A stretch of DNA of 64,000 nucleotides from Actinomycetes bacterium (GTDB lineage Bacteria > Actinomycetota > Actinomycetes > Mycobacteriales > Mycobacteriaceae): the NCBI GenBank assembly GCA_023461275.1, contig JAEYMI010000093.1:17619-81618 (forward strand), in the 5' to 3' direction. Under the pieces are notes generated by a model, which saw only the letters and a program-made list of their open reading frames with translations, searched no databases and was not told the DNA's origin. Each line of letters begins with the position of its first letter. The first letter of the stretch is position 1. Below are positions 15,844 through 25,929 of this stretch, one piece after another. The position numbers were made by a program, and so were the translations under genes.

Positions 15844-16839
15844 TCAGGCTGCGACCGGCGCGGTCGAACCACGCTCGGACTCATCCAGATCGCCGGTGTA
15901 CCCGGCGCGGTGAGCACGACGCCCGAGCGTGAAAACATAGGTGAGGAATCCGACCCAGGCCACCACACCGATACCGATGCGGGCCGCGGTGGGCAGTCCC
16001 GACGGAGTCACGAACGCCTCGATGACACCGCAGATCAGCAGGACCACAACAAGTCCGAGCGCCACAACGACCGCCGCGCGCCCTTCCTCGCCGAGTGCCG
16101 CGACGCGAGTCCTGGTGCCCGGGGCCACCCATACCCAGAAGATCCGCAGACCCACGCCGGCCGCGACAAACAGACACGTCAACTCCAGCATGCCGTGGGG
16201 CAGTATGAGACCGAAGAACACATCGCCCCGACCGTGCCGGATCATCGCCGATGCCACCACAGCGAGGTTGAGCATGTTATTGGCCAGCATGAACAGCACC
16301 GGAATGCAGAAGACTCCCAACGCGATACACAACGCGGCCAGCCAGAAGTTGTTGGTCCACACCCTCAGTGCAAACGACGACGCGGCGTATTCGCGGTAGT
16401 AGCCCGCGAAGTCGTTGTTCACCAACTGCTGGATCTCCGCCGGCGACGCCAGCGACGACTCGATCCGCGGATGCTCGATCATCCACCAGGTGATGGCGAC
16501 GACGGTCAGCATCGACACGCTCAGCACCGACAGCCACCACCATCGAAGGCGATAGAGCGCGGCGGGAAAGGTTCGCGTGAAGAACTGCCCGATATCCGAC
16601 CATGATGCCGCACGCGAACCCATCGCCCGCGATCGTGCTCGAGCCAGCAGCAGTGAGAGGTAGGTGACCAGGGTGGCGTCGGGCGCCGAGGAGCGGATCA
16701 CCGAGAGGTGCGTGGCCACGCGCTGGTAGGTGTCGAGGATTTCGTCGGATTCGGCGCCGGACAGGTGGCGCCGGCGCGACAACTCGTCGAGCCGCTCCCA
16801 CGTAGCGCGATGCGCGGCGGTGTAGGCATCGAGATCCAT
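15844..16839 (-). CDS. Stage II sporulation protein M-like (SpoIIM/DUF95) membrane protein
   Basis: The 331-residue protein has an N-terminal cytoplasmic helical region (DELSRRRHLSGAESDEILD) and about five membrane helices. Its conserved core, IALGVFCIPVLFMLANNMLN then FFGLILPHGMLELTCLFVAA, matches the SpoIIM family. The organism does not form endospores; this family is widespread and neighbours MoxR/RDD genes in many Actinobacteria, as Rv3694c does. A -10 box TAGGCT (complement of 16846-16851) lies 6 bp upstream of the ATG. The gene is divergent from the RDD gene with an 89-bp gap. Role unknown. Confidence 0.86.
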   Translation of the reverse strand: MDLDAYTAAHRATWERLDELSRRRHLSGAESDEILDTYQRVATHLSVIRSSAPDATLVTYLSLLLARARSRAMGSRAASWSDIGQFFTRTFPAALYRLRWWWLSVLSVSMLTVVAITWWMIEHPRIESSLASPAEIQQLVNNDFAGYYREYAASSFALRVWTNNFWLAALCIALGVFCIPVLFMLANNMLNLAVVASAMIRHGRGDVFFGLILPHGMLELTCLFVAAGVGLRIFWVWVAPGTRTRVAALGEEGRAAVVVALGLVVVLLICGVIEAFVTPSGLPTAARIGIGVVAWVGFLTYVFTLGRRAHRAGYTGDLDESERGSTAPVAA

Positions 16840-16845
16840 TCCGTC

Positions 16846-16922
16846 AGCCTAGAGCGTGCGTCGATGCCACGTCATTCAGCCGTGGTACGTGGATCTTCCG
16901 GTGAACGGACGCACTCTAAGCT
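16846..16922. promoter_or_regulatory. Divergent leaderless promoters of the SpoIIM-like and RDD genes
   Basis: TAGGCT on the minus strand (16846-16851) is 6 bp from the SpoIIM-like start, and TAAGCT on the plus strand (16917-16922) is 6 bp from the RDD start. The 65 bp between them must hold both -35 regions. No clear inverted repeat is seen. Confidence 0.5.
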
Positions 16923-16928
16923 GGGCAC

Positions 16929-17753
16929 ATGTATCCGGCACCCATCTTCGGCCCGCCCAGTGCGACGCTCGGTGTGGGTCGTGACGACCTCGTCTCGGGT
17001 GAAGCGGTTGCGCTGGCGTTGCCGCCGGCGTCGATCTGGCTGCGGATGGTGTCCTGCCTGATCGACGTGGTGGTGGTGCTGGTGGCGTGGTTTGCACTGA
17101 GGTGGATTTCGCTGCGGATGTTCGGCGACGCCGACCAGGCACTTCGACTGGCAATCAACACGGTGATCGTCGTGCTGGTCTTCGTCGGGATTCCCACCGC
17201 ATCGGAAACCGTCACTCGCGGAAAGACTCTCGGCCACGCCGCGCTCGGCCTGCGCACCGTACGCGACGACGCCGGGCCGATCGGTTTCCGTCACGCGATC
17301 AGCCGGGCGCTGCTCGCCGTGGTGGAGATCTACGGCTGTTTCGGGGTGCCGGCCTTCCTCGCCGCGATCATCTCCCGGAAGGGAAAGCGGTTCGGGGACA
17401 TGCTGGCCGGCACGTATGTGATCCGCGACCGACAAGCACTGAAGGTGCCGGCACCGATTCCGATGCCGCCCGAACTCGCGATGTGGGCCCGAGGAACCGA
17501 TCTCGGCGCGATACCGGACATGCTGGCCATCGCGATCCGCCAATTCATGACCGGCGCAACGAAACTCAAACCGGAGGTGCGGTCGGAGGCGGCCGGTCGG
17601 CTGTTGGCGAGCTGCCTGCCGTTCGTAGCGCCGCGGCCACCCTACGGTGCGCCCGCAGAGATGGTGCTCGCCGCGATCATGGCCGAACGTCGAGAACGCG
17701 ACGCACAGCGCCTGATTCGCGACGAGCAGCTACGCCGGCGACTGCTGGGCTGA
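16929..17753 (+). CDS. RDD family membrane protein
   Basis: The 274-residue protein has an RDD domain with three membrane helices (about 37-60, 72-90 and a third near 128-145). The hallmark positions are in WLRMVSCLIDVVVVLV and KTLGHAALGLRTVRDDAGPI, followed by ISRKGKRFGDMLAGTYVI. A basic cytoplasmic C-terminal extension of about 100 residues follows, ending in RDEQLRRRLLG. RDD proteins have been linked to ion transport and envelope homeostasis. With SpoIIM and MoxR/DUF58 nearby it completes the Rv3690-Rv3695-like block. The stop codon lies in a palindrome CTGGGCT-g-AGCCCAG (17745-17759). Confidence 0.86.
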   Translation: MYPAPIFGPPSATLGVGRDDLVSGEAVALALPPASIWLRMVSCLIDVVVVLVAWFALRWISLRMFGDADQALRLAINTVIVVLVFVGIPTASETVTRGKTLGHAALGLRTVRDDAGPIGFRHAISRALLAVVEIYGCFGVPAFLAAIISRKGKRFGDMLAGTYVIRDRQALKVPAPIPMPPELAMWARGTDLGAIPDMLAIAIRQFMTGATKLKPEVRSEAAGRLLASCLPFVAPRPPYGAPAEMVLAAIMAERRERDAQRLIRDEQLRRRLLG

Positions 17754-17764
17754 GCCCAGGACGA

Positions 17765-18958
17765 TCACTTCAGGTCGGCGCTGGACTTTCCGAGCAGACG
17801 ACGAGCGATGATCAGCTGCTGGATCTGCTGAGTGCCCTCGAAGATGTCGAGGATCTTGGAATCGCGGGCCCACTTCTCCAGCAGCATGGTTTCCGAATAG
17901 CCGGCTGTGGCACCAACTTCCACCGCTTTGTTGGTCACGTCGGCGACGGTACGGCCGGCCTTGGCCTTCGACATCGATGCCTCGGTGGAGTTGGGCTGCT
18001 TGTTGTCGGCCATCCAGGCGGCGCGCACGGTCAGCAGATACGATGCCTCCCAGTCGGATTCGAGCTTGATGAACTCGGCGACCGAGGCATGCTGCGACGA
18101 GGCGGGCTTGTCGTAGTCGATGGTGTGTCCGGCTTCTTCGAGCATCCGGCGCAACTCTTCGAGCGCGGCGCGGCCGAGGCCGATGGCCATCGCGGCCACC
18201 AGGGGACGCGTGTTGTCGAAGGTCTGCATGACACCGGCGAACGACTTCTTGGTGTCGACCTCGGGGGAGCCGAGCAGGTTGTCGGCCGGGACGCGGACGT
18301 TCTCGAAACGCAGCACCGCGGTGTCGGAGGCGCGGATGCCGAGCTTGTGCTCGAGGCGGGCGACGGTGAGACCCTCGGTATCCATCGGGACCACGAAGCT
18401 CTTGATCGCGGCGCGACCGGCCGACTTGTCGACGGTCGCCCAGACCACCACGTGGTCGGCGCGCGAGCCCGACGTCACGAAGATCTTCTCGCCGTTGATG
18501 ACGTAGTCGTCACCGTCGAGCACGGCGGTGGTGGAGACCGCCGCTGAGTCCGACCCGAAGCTCGGCTCGGTGATGGCCATCGACGCCCACACGTCGGCGA
18601 AGCGTTCGAGCTGCTCCTCGTTGGCGACCGCGCTGATCGCGGCGTTACCCAGGCCCTGGTACGGCATGGCGAGCAGCATCGCGACATCGCCCCAGCTGGC
18701 CTCGGTGGCCGCCAGAACGGTGCGCATGTTGCCGCCGTTGATGCTCTCCTCGGCGCTGGGCTTGCTGCCCTTGTCCGACGAGCCCTCTTCCTTACGCGCG
18801 TCGCGGGCCAGTTTGGCCAGGTCGTCGAGTTCGACGGGCCGCTCGTGTTCGGCCTTGTCGTACTTGCGCGAGATCGGACGGAAGACGTGCTCACCGGCCA
18901 TGTGGGCGCGCTCGATCGTCGAATCGAACTTCTTCGGGAGCTCCAGGTTGATCGCCAT
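17765..18958 (-). CDS. Acyl-CoA dehydrogenase (FadE type)
   Basis: The 397-residue flavoprotein begins MAINLELPKKF, a start typical of one mycobacterial FadE group. It shows the FAD/substrate segments AITEPSFGSDSA and INGEKIFVTSGSRADHVVVW, and RVPADNLLG. Near the C-terminus FEGT in ILDIFEGTQQIQQL supplies the expected catalytic Glu. It performs alpha,beta-dehydrogenation of acyl-CoA in fatty-acid or sterol side-chain degradation. An insert around residues 48-65 (KEEGSSDKGSKPSAEESING) is lineage-specific and polar. TAAGAT (complement of 18966-18971) lies 7 bp upstream, so the mRNA is probably leaderless. It is divergent from the TfoX-N gene. Confidence 0.9.
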   Translation of the reverse strand: MAINLELPKKFDSTIERAHMAGEHVFRPISRKYDKAEHERPVELDDLAKLARDARKEEGSSDKGSKPSAEESINGGNMRTVLAATEASWGDVAMLLAMPYQGLGNAAISAVANEEQLERFADVWASMAITEPSFGSDSAAVSTTAVLDGDDYVINGEKIFVTSGSRADHVVVWATVDKSAGRAAIKSFVVPMDTEGLTVARLEHKLGIRASDTAVLRFENVRVPADNLLGSPEVDTKKSFAGVMQTFDNTRPLVAAMAIGLGRAALEELRRMLEEAGHTIDYDKPASSQHASVAEFIKLESDWEASYLLTVRAAWMADNKQPNSTEASMSKAKAGRTVADVTNKAVEVGATAGYSETMLLEKWARDSKILDIFEGTQQIQQLIIARRLLGKSSADLK

Positions 18959-18965
18959 GTCGGCG

Positions 18966-19015
18966 ATCTTACTGCTCGGTAAGTTGTCTGCCAAGTGGAA
19001 GTTGCAAACTAGTCT
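18966..19015. promoter_or_regulatory. Divergent promoters of the FadE and TfoX-N genes
   Basis: TAAGAT (complement of 18966-18971) is 7 bp from the acyl-CoA dehydrogenase ATG, and TAGTCT (19010-19015) is 6 bp from the TfoX-N GTG. The 38 bp between the two -10 boxes means the -35 regions overlap, so the genes probably compete or are co-controlled. Confidence 0.55.
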
Positions 19016-19021
19016 GAACGT

Positions 19022-19354
19022 GTGGCTCACGACGAGGACCTCGCCTACCGAATCCGGGAGTTGCTCGCCGGGGAACCGAACGTCACCGAGAAGCACATGT
19101 TCGGTGGACTCGCGTTTCTGATCAGCGGGAATATGGCCGTGGCGGCCAGCGGCCGGGGCGGGCTGATGATCCGGGTACCGAAAGAGGAGACCGAACTGTA
19201 TCTGTCCCGTGCACACGCATCGCCGATGATCATGTCCGGCAGCGAGGTGCGCGGATGGGTCCGGGTCTCCGGCGACGGCATCGCCACCAAGCGAGATCTA
19301 CGACGATGGATCGACGTCGGGGTCGGTTACGCACGGACGCTGGATCCGAAGTAG
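19022..19354 (+). CDS. TfoX N-terminal domain protein
   Basis: This 110-residue protein consists of one TfoX-N domain: KHMFGGLAFLISGNMAVAAS, then GLMIRVPKEE and the end RWIDVGVGYARTL. In gamma-proteobacteria the domain is part of competence regulator TfoX; stand-alone versions in Actinobacteria have no known function. GTG at 19022 is supported by the leaderless promoter. The gene is followed by 317 bp of repeat-rich intergenic DNA before the convergent leuS. Confidence 0.82.
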   Translation: MAHDEDLAYRIRELLAGEPNVTEKHMFGGLAFLISGNMAVAASGRGGLMIRVPKEETELYLSRAHASPMIMSGSEVRGWVRVSGDGIATKRDLRRWIDVGVGYARTLDPK

Positions 19355-19388
19355 CGGGGGAGGCCGCTGCGGCGCGAACTCGATCGGC

Positions 19389-19415
19389 GTGATCTGGTGA
19401 CCGTGATCTGGTGAC
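19389..19415. repeat. Tandem 13-mer GTGATCTGGTGAC
   Basis: Two exact copies of GTGATCTGGTGAC at 19389-19401 and 19403-19415 (14-bp period) sit just left of the composite intergenic repeat. No coding role is apparent. Confidence 0.7.
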
Positions 19416-19623
19416 ACAACCTCGGTCGGAGAACGAAATCACGACGACTATCGGTCCGGCGATGCTATGGCACCGAGGCTGGGTCACGACTCCGACCGCC
19501 GCCGGTCGAGTAGGCTCCGGAGCGCCAGCGAAGGAACCGCATCGAGACCCACACCACCGACGAAACCCCTTGGGCGAGATCTCGATACGGCTCCTCGCTC
19601 CGCTCCGTACCTACTCGATCAGC
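19411..19623. repeat. Composite intergenic repeat, copy A
   Basis: An imperfect 16-bp inverted repeat opens the element (19411-19426 with 19472-19487; 14 of 16 match), carrying a CCTCGGT / ACCGAGG core. Two inverted modules follow. Module 19504-19549 reads on the minus strand as ggtctcgatgcgg...cctactcgacc, and module 19577-19623 reads on the plus strand as gatctcgatacgg...ctactcgatcagc. Such modules recur between genes in many Actinobacteria (recalled, not searched). They can pair to form a long hairpin between convergent TfoX-N and leuS and may act as a terminator. No gene is visible in the 317-bp gap. Confidence 0.6.
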
Positions 19624-19671
19624 AAGATCTACCGTACCCACTCGATCAGCACAATCACGATCAGCATGACG

Positions 19672-22542
<2,871 letters not shown>

Positions 22543-22614
22543 CCAACCAGGGTAAACACCGTCTCGACCGTGCCGAAATCGCCGGTCGGGAACAGCAACG
22601 ACGACGGGGCGTCG

Positions 22615-22620
22615 TAGAGT
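22615..22620 (+). promoter_or_regulatory. -10 element (TAGAGT) of the SdpI-like gene
   Basis: TAGAGT ends 7 bp before the GTG at 22628. An in-frame GTG at 22619 overlaps this box and is therefore an unlikely start. Confidence 0.5.
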
Positions 22621-22627
22621 GTTCTCC

Positions 22628-23140
22628 GTGAGTGTCGTGTCTGTGATCGTCGCCGCCGCAGGGTGGGCCCTTGGCCTGCTCTGGCTGGTCATCGGTGTCG
22701 TCGCGGTCCTCGGTCGATTGCCGCGCAACCGTCGGTTCGGCGTGCGGTCGGATGAGACGATGCGTTCCGACGAAGCGTTCACGCTGGCCAACCGCGTCGC
22801 CGCACCCGGCATGATCGCCGCCGCGGTGATCCTGCTGCTCGGTGGCCTGCTGGCCGTCGGCGTCGACGGCTCGTGGTCAGTCCTGTTCGCGGTGGCCGGC
22901 ATCCTCGCCGCGGTGTTCCTGGTCGGGCTGGTCAGTGCGGCGGGTATCCGCGCGGCGGCTGCCGTTCCGGCCGATGACGACGGCTGCGGGTGCTGCTCGG
23001 GCGATGCCGAGCACGCCGATCATTCGGATTCCGCAGACACGCAGGCGTCGGATGCGCAGGCGGCCGCCGATTGCGGGACGAGTAGCTGCGGCTCCTGCAG
23101 CCTGCGCGGTGTGTGCACCAACGAGACCGCTCAGGCCTGA
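22628..23140 (+). CDS. SdpI-like membrane protein with Cys/His-rich tail
   Basis: The 170-residue protein has three membrane segments. The loop between the first two carries RLPRNRRFGVRSDETMRSDE and the next segment begins FTLANRVAAPGMI. This matches the SdpI family (immunity/sensor membrane proteins, here probably not tied to SdpC). After the third span the tail is unusual: CGCC, several His/Asp residues, then CGTSSCGSCSLRGVC, giving eight Cys in about 55 residues. That suggests metal or redox binding in the cytoplasm. GTG 22628 is chosen for the -10 box. The gene lies between leuS and yqgE, facing away from leuS. Confidence 0.75.
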   Translation: MSVVSVIVAAAGWALGLLWLVIGVVAVLGRLPRNRRFGVRSDETMRSDEAFTLANRVAAPGMIAAAVILLLGGLLAVGVDGSWSVLFAVAGILAAVFLVGLVSAAGIRAAAAVPADDDGCGCCSGDAEHADHSDSADTQASDAQAAADCGTSSCGSCSLRGVCTNETAQA

Positions 23141-23169
23141 TCGGGCCCGGTCAGTTCCGAAACCCCGGG

Positions 23170-23853
23170 TCAGTTGCGGCTGACGTCGATGGGGTGTGTC
23201 GCGAGCAGCGGCCGCGGCCACGGCTGACGGCGCAAGACCTGCGACCATAGATCCGCGGTCGGCGGCGCGAGCAGATCCTTGGCCAGCGCTGAGCCCAACA
23301 TCCAGCTGTCCTGGTCGAGCTCGTTGTCGAGTTGTCCGATTCCCCATCCGGAGTAGCCGGCGAACACCCGGACACCTTCGAGGACCTCGGTCAGTTCTTC
23401 GGGATTGGCGTCGAGGTCGACGAGTACGACCCGCCCGTCGATCGGGCGCAGCGCGTCGAGTCCGGTGATGTCGGCGCCGGGTTTGACCACTCCAAGGCAG
23501 AGGGCCGCGTCCTGCTTGACCGGGCCGCCGATGAACAGCGCGCGCGGCGACGCCGCGAGGTCGGTCCAGGCGGGCAGCAGGTTGTGCACGGCGGTCTGGC
23601 TCATGCGGTTGATCACCACACCGAGACTGCCGCCGTCGTTGTGCTCGATCATGTAGATCACTGTGCGCGCGAACGTCGGCTCGGTGAGGTCGGTGGCCGC
23701 GATGAGCAGGGTGCCGGCGCGGACACGGGCCCGCGGGCCGCGACTGGGGACGACGGACGGCCCGCCGGTCACGTCGTCGGCGGCACGGCCGGCCGATCCG
23801 GGTCCATCAGGAAAATCCGGAGTCTGGTCCTCTGATTCGTCGCCGCCAGCCAC
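23170..23853 (-). CDS. YqgE/AlgH family protein (Rv0038-like)
   Basis: This 227-residue protein has the AlgH/YqgE fold. RVRAGTLLIAATDL begins the core, followed by FARTVIYMIEHNDGGSLGVV, the FIGGPVKQDAALC motif, FAGYSGWGIGQLDNEL and the C-terminal SQVLRRQPWPRPLL and ATHPIDVSRN. An extra 40-residue acidic/disordered N-terminus precedes the core. The family is near universal but its function is unclear; AlgH in pseudomonads affects regulation of alginate. GTG at 23853 is the most likely start, as reading upstream would oppose the MFS gene. It is divergent from the MFS carrier, as in M. tuberculosis. Confidence 0.88.
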   Translation of the reverse strand: MAGGDESEDQTPDFPDGPGSAGRAADDVTGGPSVVPSRGPRARVRAGTLLIAATDLTEPTFARTVIYMIEHNDGGSLGVVINRMSQTAVHNLLPAWTDLAASPRALFIGGPVKQDAALCLGVVKPGADITGLDALRPIDGRVVLVDLDANPEELTEVLEGVRVFAGYSGWGIGQLDNELDQDSWMLGSALAKDLLAPPTADLWSQVLRRQPWPRPLLATHPIDVSRN

Positions 23854-23910
23854 CCGTCCATCATGGCATGTACCCGCAGCAGAGGTCGGTGCTCTGGGTC
23901 GTCGACTCGG

Positions 23911-23916
23911 TAGTCT
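23911..23916 (+). promoter_or_regulatory. -10 element (TAGTCT) of the MFS gene
   Basis: TAGTCT ends 6 bp before GTG 23923, which selects that codon over the in-frame GTG at 23917. Confidence 0.5.
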
Positions 23917-23922
23917 GTGTCG

Positions 23923-25242
23923 GTGGCATCGACCGCCGACCATGGGCACACCGGGCTGCGCGGATTTGTCCGTGCCCTCGGCCATTCGCCGGGTCTCGGT
24001 CGGCTGTTGGCCGTCCGCCTGTCCAGCCAGATCACCGACGGCGTGTTCCAGGCCGCGCTCTTCGGCGCGATCCTGTTCAACCCCGAACGTCACGCCGACC
24101 CACTCGCCGTGGCGGGCGGTCTCGCGGTGCTGCTTTTGCCGTACTCGGTCATCGGTCCGTTCGCCGGCGCGCTGCTCGACCACTGGGATCGACGCCTGGT
24201 CCTGATGTACGCCAACATCATTCGCGGTCTGTTGATCTGCATCGTGGCGGTCTCGATCGCTACCGGGGCGCCCGACATCGTCGTGCTGATCGGTGCGCTG
24301 GCGGTGACCGGCGCCAGTCGGTTCGTCTCGTCGGGCCTGTCGGCGGCGTTGCCCCATGTGGTCGCCCGCGACATCATCGTCGGCACCAACGCGCTGTTCA
24401 CCACCATCGGCGCGGGGATGCTGGCGGTAGGCGCGGGGATCGCGATCGGTTTGCGCGCAATTTTCGGGTCCGACAACACCGGCTCGGCGCTCACCACCCT
24501 GAGTGGCGTGGTGGTCGCGTTCCTCGCCGCAGGCCTGGCCCGACGCTTCTCCCCCGGCCGGCTCGGGCCCGATGAACCCGACGAACCGGGCACATCGGCG
24601 ACGCACGCGGTGGCGGTAGGCCTGTATCACGGCGCACGAGCCGTGGCCGGGGCTCGCCCGGTGGCGGCGGCGCTGGCCGCGATCGGCGCGCATCGACTCG
24701 TCTTCGGCATGAACACGTTGCTGATCCTGGTACTCAGCCGGCATGCCGGCCTCGGTGACGGGTTGGCCGGTGTCAGTGTGATCGGCGGGTTCACCGCGGC
24801 CGGCGCGTTTCTCGCCGCGATCGTCACACCGTTCTTGATCAATCGGGTGGGCCGACGAACCACGCTGCTGTTGGCTTTGACCGTCGGCGCACTCGCCGAG
24901 CTCTCGCTGCTCTCGTTCAACGCGGTGGTCTTCTGCGCCGCTGCACTCGTCCTCGGATTGATCGGTCAGATAACCAAGCTGTGCGGCGACGTCGCGATGC
25001 AGGTCGACATCGACGACGGGGTTCGCGGTCAGGTGTTCTCCGTGCAGGACGCGGTGTTCAACATCGCCTACGTGTGCGCGGTCACCGTGGCGGCCTTCGT
25101 GATCGCACCCGACGGGCATTCGGCGGCGCTGCCGGTCATCGGCGTCGTCGTGTACCTCCTCGGTGCTGTGTCGGTTCGGCTGATTCATACCGCGGTTCCC
25201 ACTACGGACGCCCAAACCGTGGTGAGCGTCGATCACACGTGA
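23923..25242 (+). CDS. MFS transporter (Rv0037c-like)
   Basis: This 439-residue carrier has about 12 membrane helices in two halves. The N-half includes LAVRLSSQITDGVFQAALFG, and a motif-A-like loop DHWDRRLVLMYANI follows helix 2. The equivalent C-half loop NRVGRRTTLLLAL repeats the pattern. It belongs to the MFS group related to enterobactin/macrolide exporters (MFS_3-like). Its cargo is unknown. The gene pairs divergently with yqgE. Its stop overlaps the end of the calcium-repeat gene on the opposite strand (25202-25242 shared). Confidence 0.84.
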   Translation: MASTADHGHTGLRGFVRALGHSPGLGRLLAVRLSSQITDGVFQAALFGAILFNPERHADPLAVAGGLAVLLLPYSVIGPFAGALLDHWDRRLVLMYANIIRGLLICIVAVSIATGAPDIVVLIGALAVTGASRFVSSGLSAALPHVVARDIIVGTNALFTTIGAGMLAVGAGIAIGLRAIFGSDNTGSALTTLSGVVVAFLAAGLARRFSPGRLGPDEPDEPGTSATHAVAVGLYHGARAVAGARPVAAALAAIGAHRLVFGMNTLLILVLSRHAGLGDGLAGVSVIGGFTAAGAFLAAIVTPFLINRVGRRTTLLLALTVGALAELSLLSFNAVVFCAAALVLGLIGQITKLCGDVAMQVDIDDGVRGQVFSVQDAVFNIAYVCAVTVAAFVIAPDGHSAALPVIGVVVYLLGAVSVRLIHTAVPTTDAQTVVSVDHT

Positions 25243-25866
25243 CATCGGCCTTGCCGTCGCCATTGGAGTCGATGAGGACGCGGTCGTAGGTGCCGTCGCC
25301 GTTGTCGTCGACGTAGAGGCGGTCGGCCACGGGGATGCCGGCTCGACGGGTGCCGGTGAGTTCGATGTCGGTGGTGCCGTCGTGATCGATGTCGTAGGTG
25401 ACGGTGAGCGCCGGATCCTGGTCGCCGGCGGGGCCCGGCTGGGTAGGGGTGGACTGGGGATGGGCCGCCGACGGGCTGCGCGGGGAATCGGGGAGTCGGC
25501 CCGGCCGAGGCGCCGACTTCCGGTCGTGGGGTTCGGGCGTTTCGGGTTCGGTCGTTCTGGGTTCGGTCGTGTCGGGTCCTGTCCCGTCGGATACCGGGCG
25601 GTCTACGTGCACACCCCACACGCCCGAACCGGTGTCACGGAAGTAGTGGTCGAGGTGTCCGTCGTCATCGAGGTCGAGCGCGGCCACGTCGACGGTGCCA
25701 TCGCCATCGGTGTCCCACATCGCGTCGTCGCGGTACCCGTCGCCGTCGAAGTCGATCCGACGGCATCGTTGTGTCCGTCGCCGTCGACATCGACGTCGGG
25801 CACCGAGATCCAGCTGGTGGTGTGACCGTCGCCGGTGCCGAACACATACTCCAGTCCCGACTCCAT
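25202..25866 (-). pseudogene. EF-hand-like calcium-repeat protein, apparent -1 frameshift
   Basis: Two minus-strand frames join into one protein of about 221 residues. The N-terminal frame from ATG 25866 runs MESGLEYVFGTGDGHTTSW to VDVDGDGHNDAV. The second frame continues FDGDGYRDDAM, DTDGDGTVDVAALDLDDDGH, then a Pro/Thr/Glu linker, DIDHDGTTDI, DDNGDGTYDRV and DSNGDGKADV. At least six DxDxDGxxD loops bind Ca2+ in related proteins. The break lies at about 25757-25761; adding one base restores a 666-bp frame exactly, so this is either a real frameshift or a sequencing/assembly error. No signal peptide is obvious. The 3' end overlaps the MFS gene by 41 bp. Confidence 0.7.
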
Positions 25867-25916
25867 GGTTCTTCGACGCACAGAGCGGGCTGATCGGTTC
25901 CCTCGAGTTCGCCGCG

Positions 25917-25922
25917 TAGTTT
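25917..25922 (+). promoter_or_regulatory. -10 element (TAGTTT) of the EgtE-like gene
   Basis: TAGTTT ends 7 bp before ATG 25930. It lies 51 bp from the divergent start of the calcium-repeat gene. Confidence 0.55.
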
Positions 25923-25929
25923 GGGCCGT

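Noticed and set aside
19355..19671. tRNA or small RNA gene in the TfoX-leuS gap
   Set aside because: The stems found are inverted repeats of dispersed modules; no cloverleaf, TψC (GGTTCGAAT) or anticodon arm could be drawn.
22543..22902. Upstream extension of the leuS frame (120 residues)
   Set aside because: Antisense to the SdpI-like gene; LeuRS is normal length from GTG 22542.
23854..25263. Upstream extension of the yqgE frame (470 residues)
   Set aside because: It is antisense to the MFS gene and rich in Arg/His/Asp low complexity; no relative has it.
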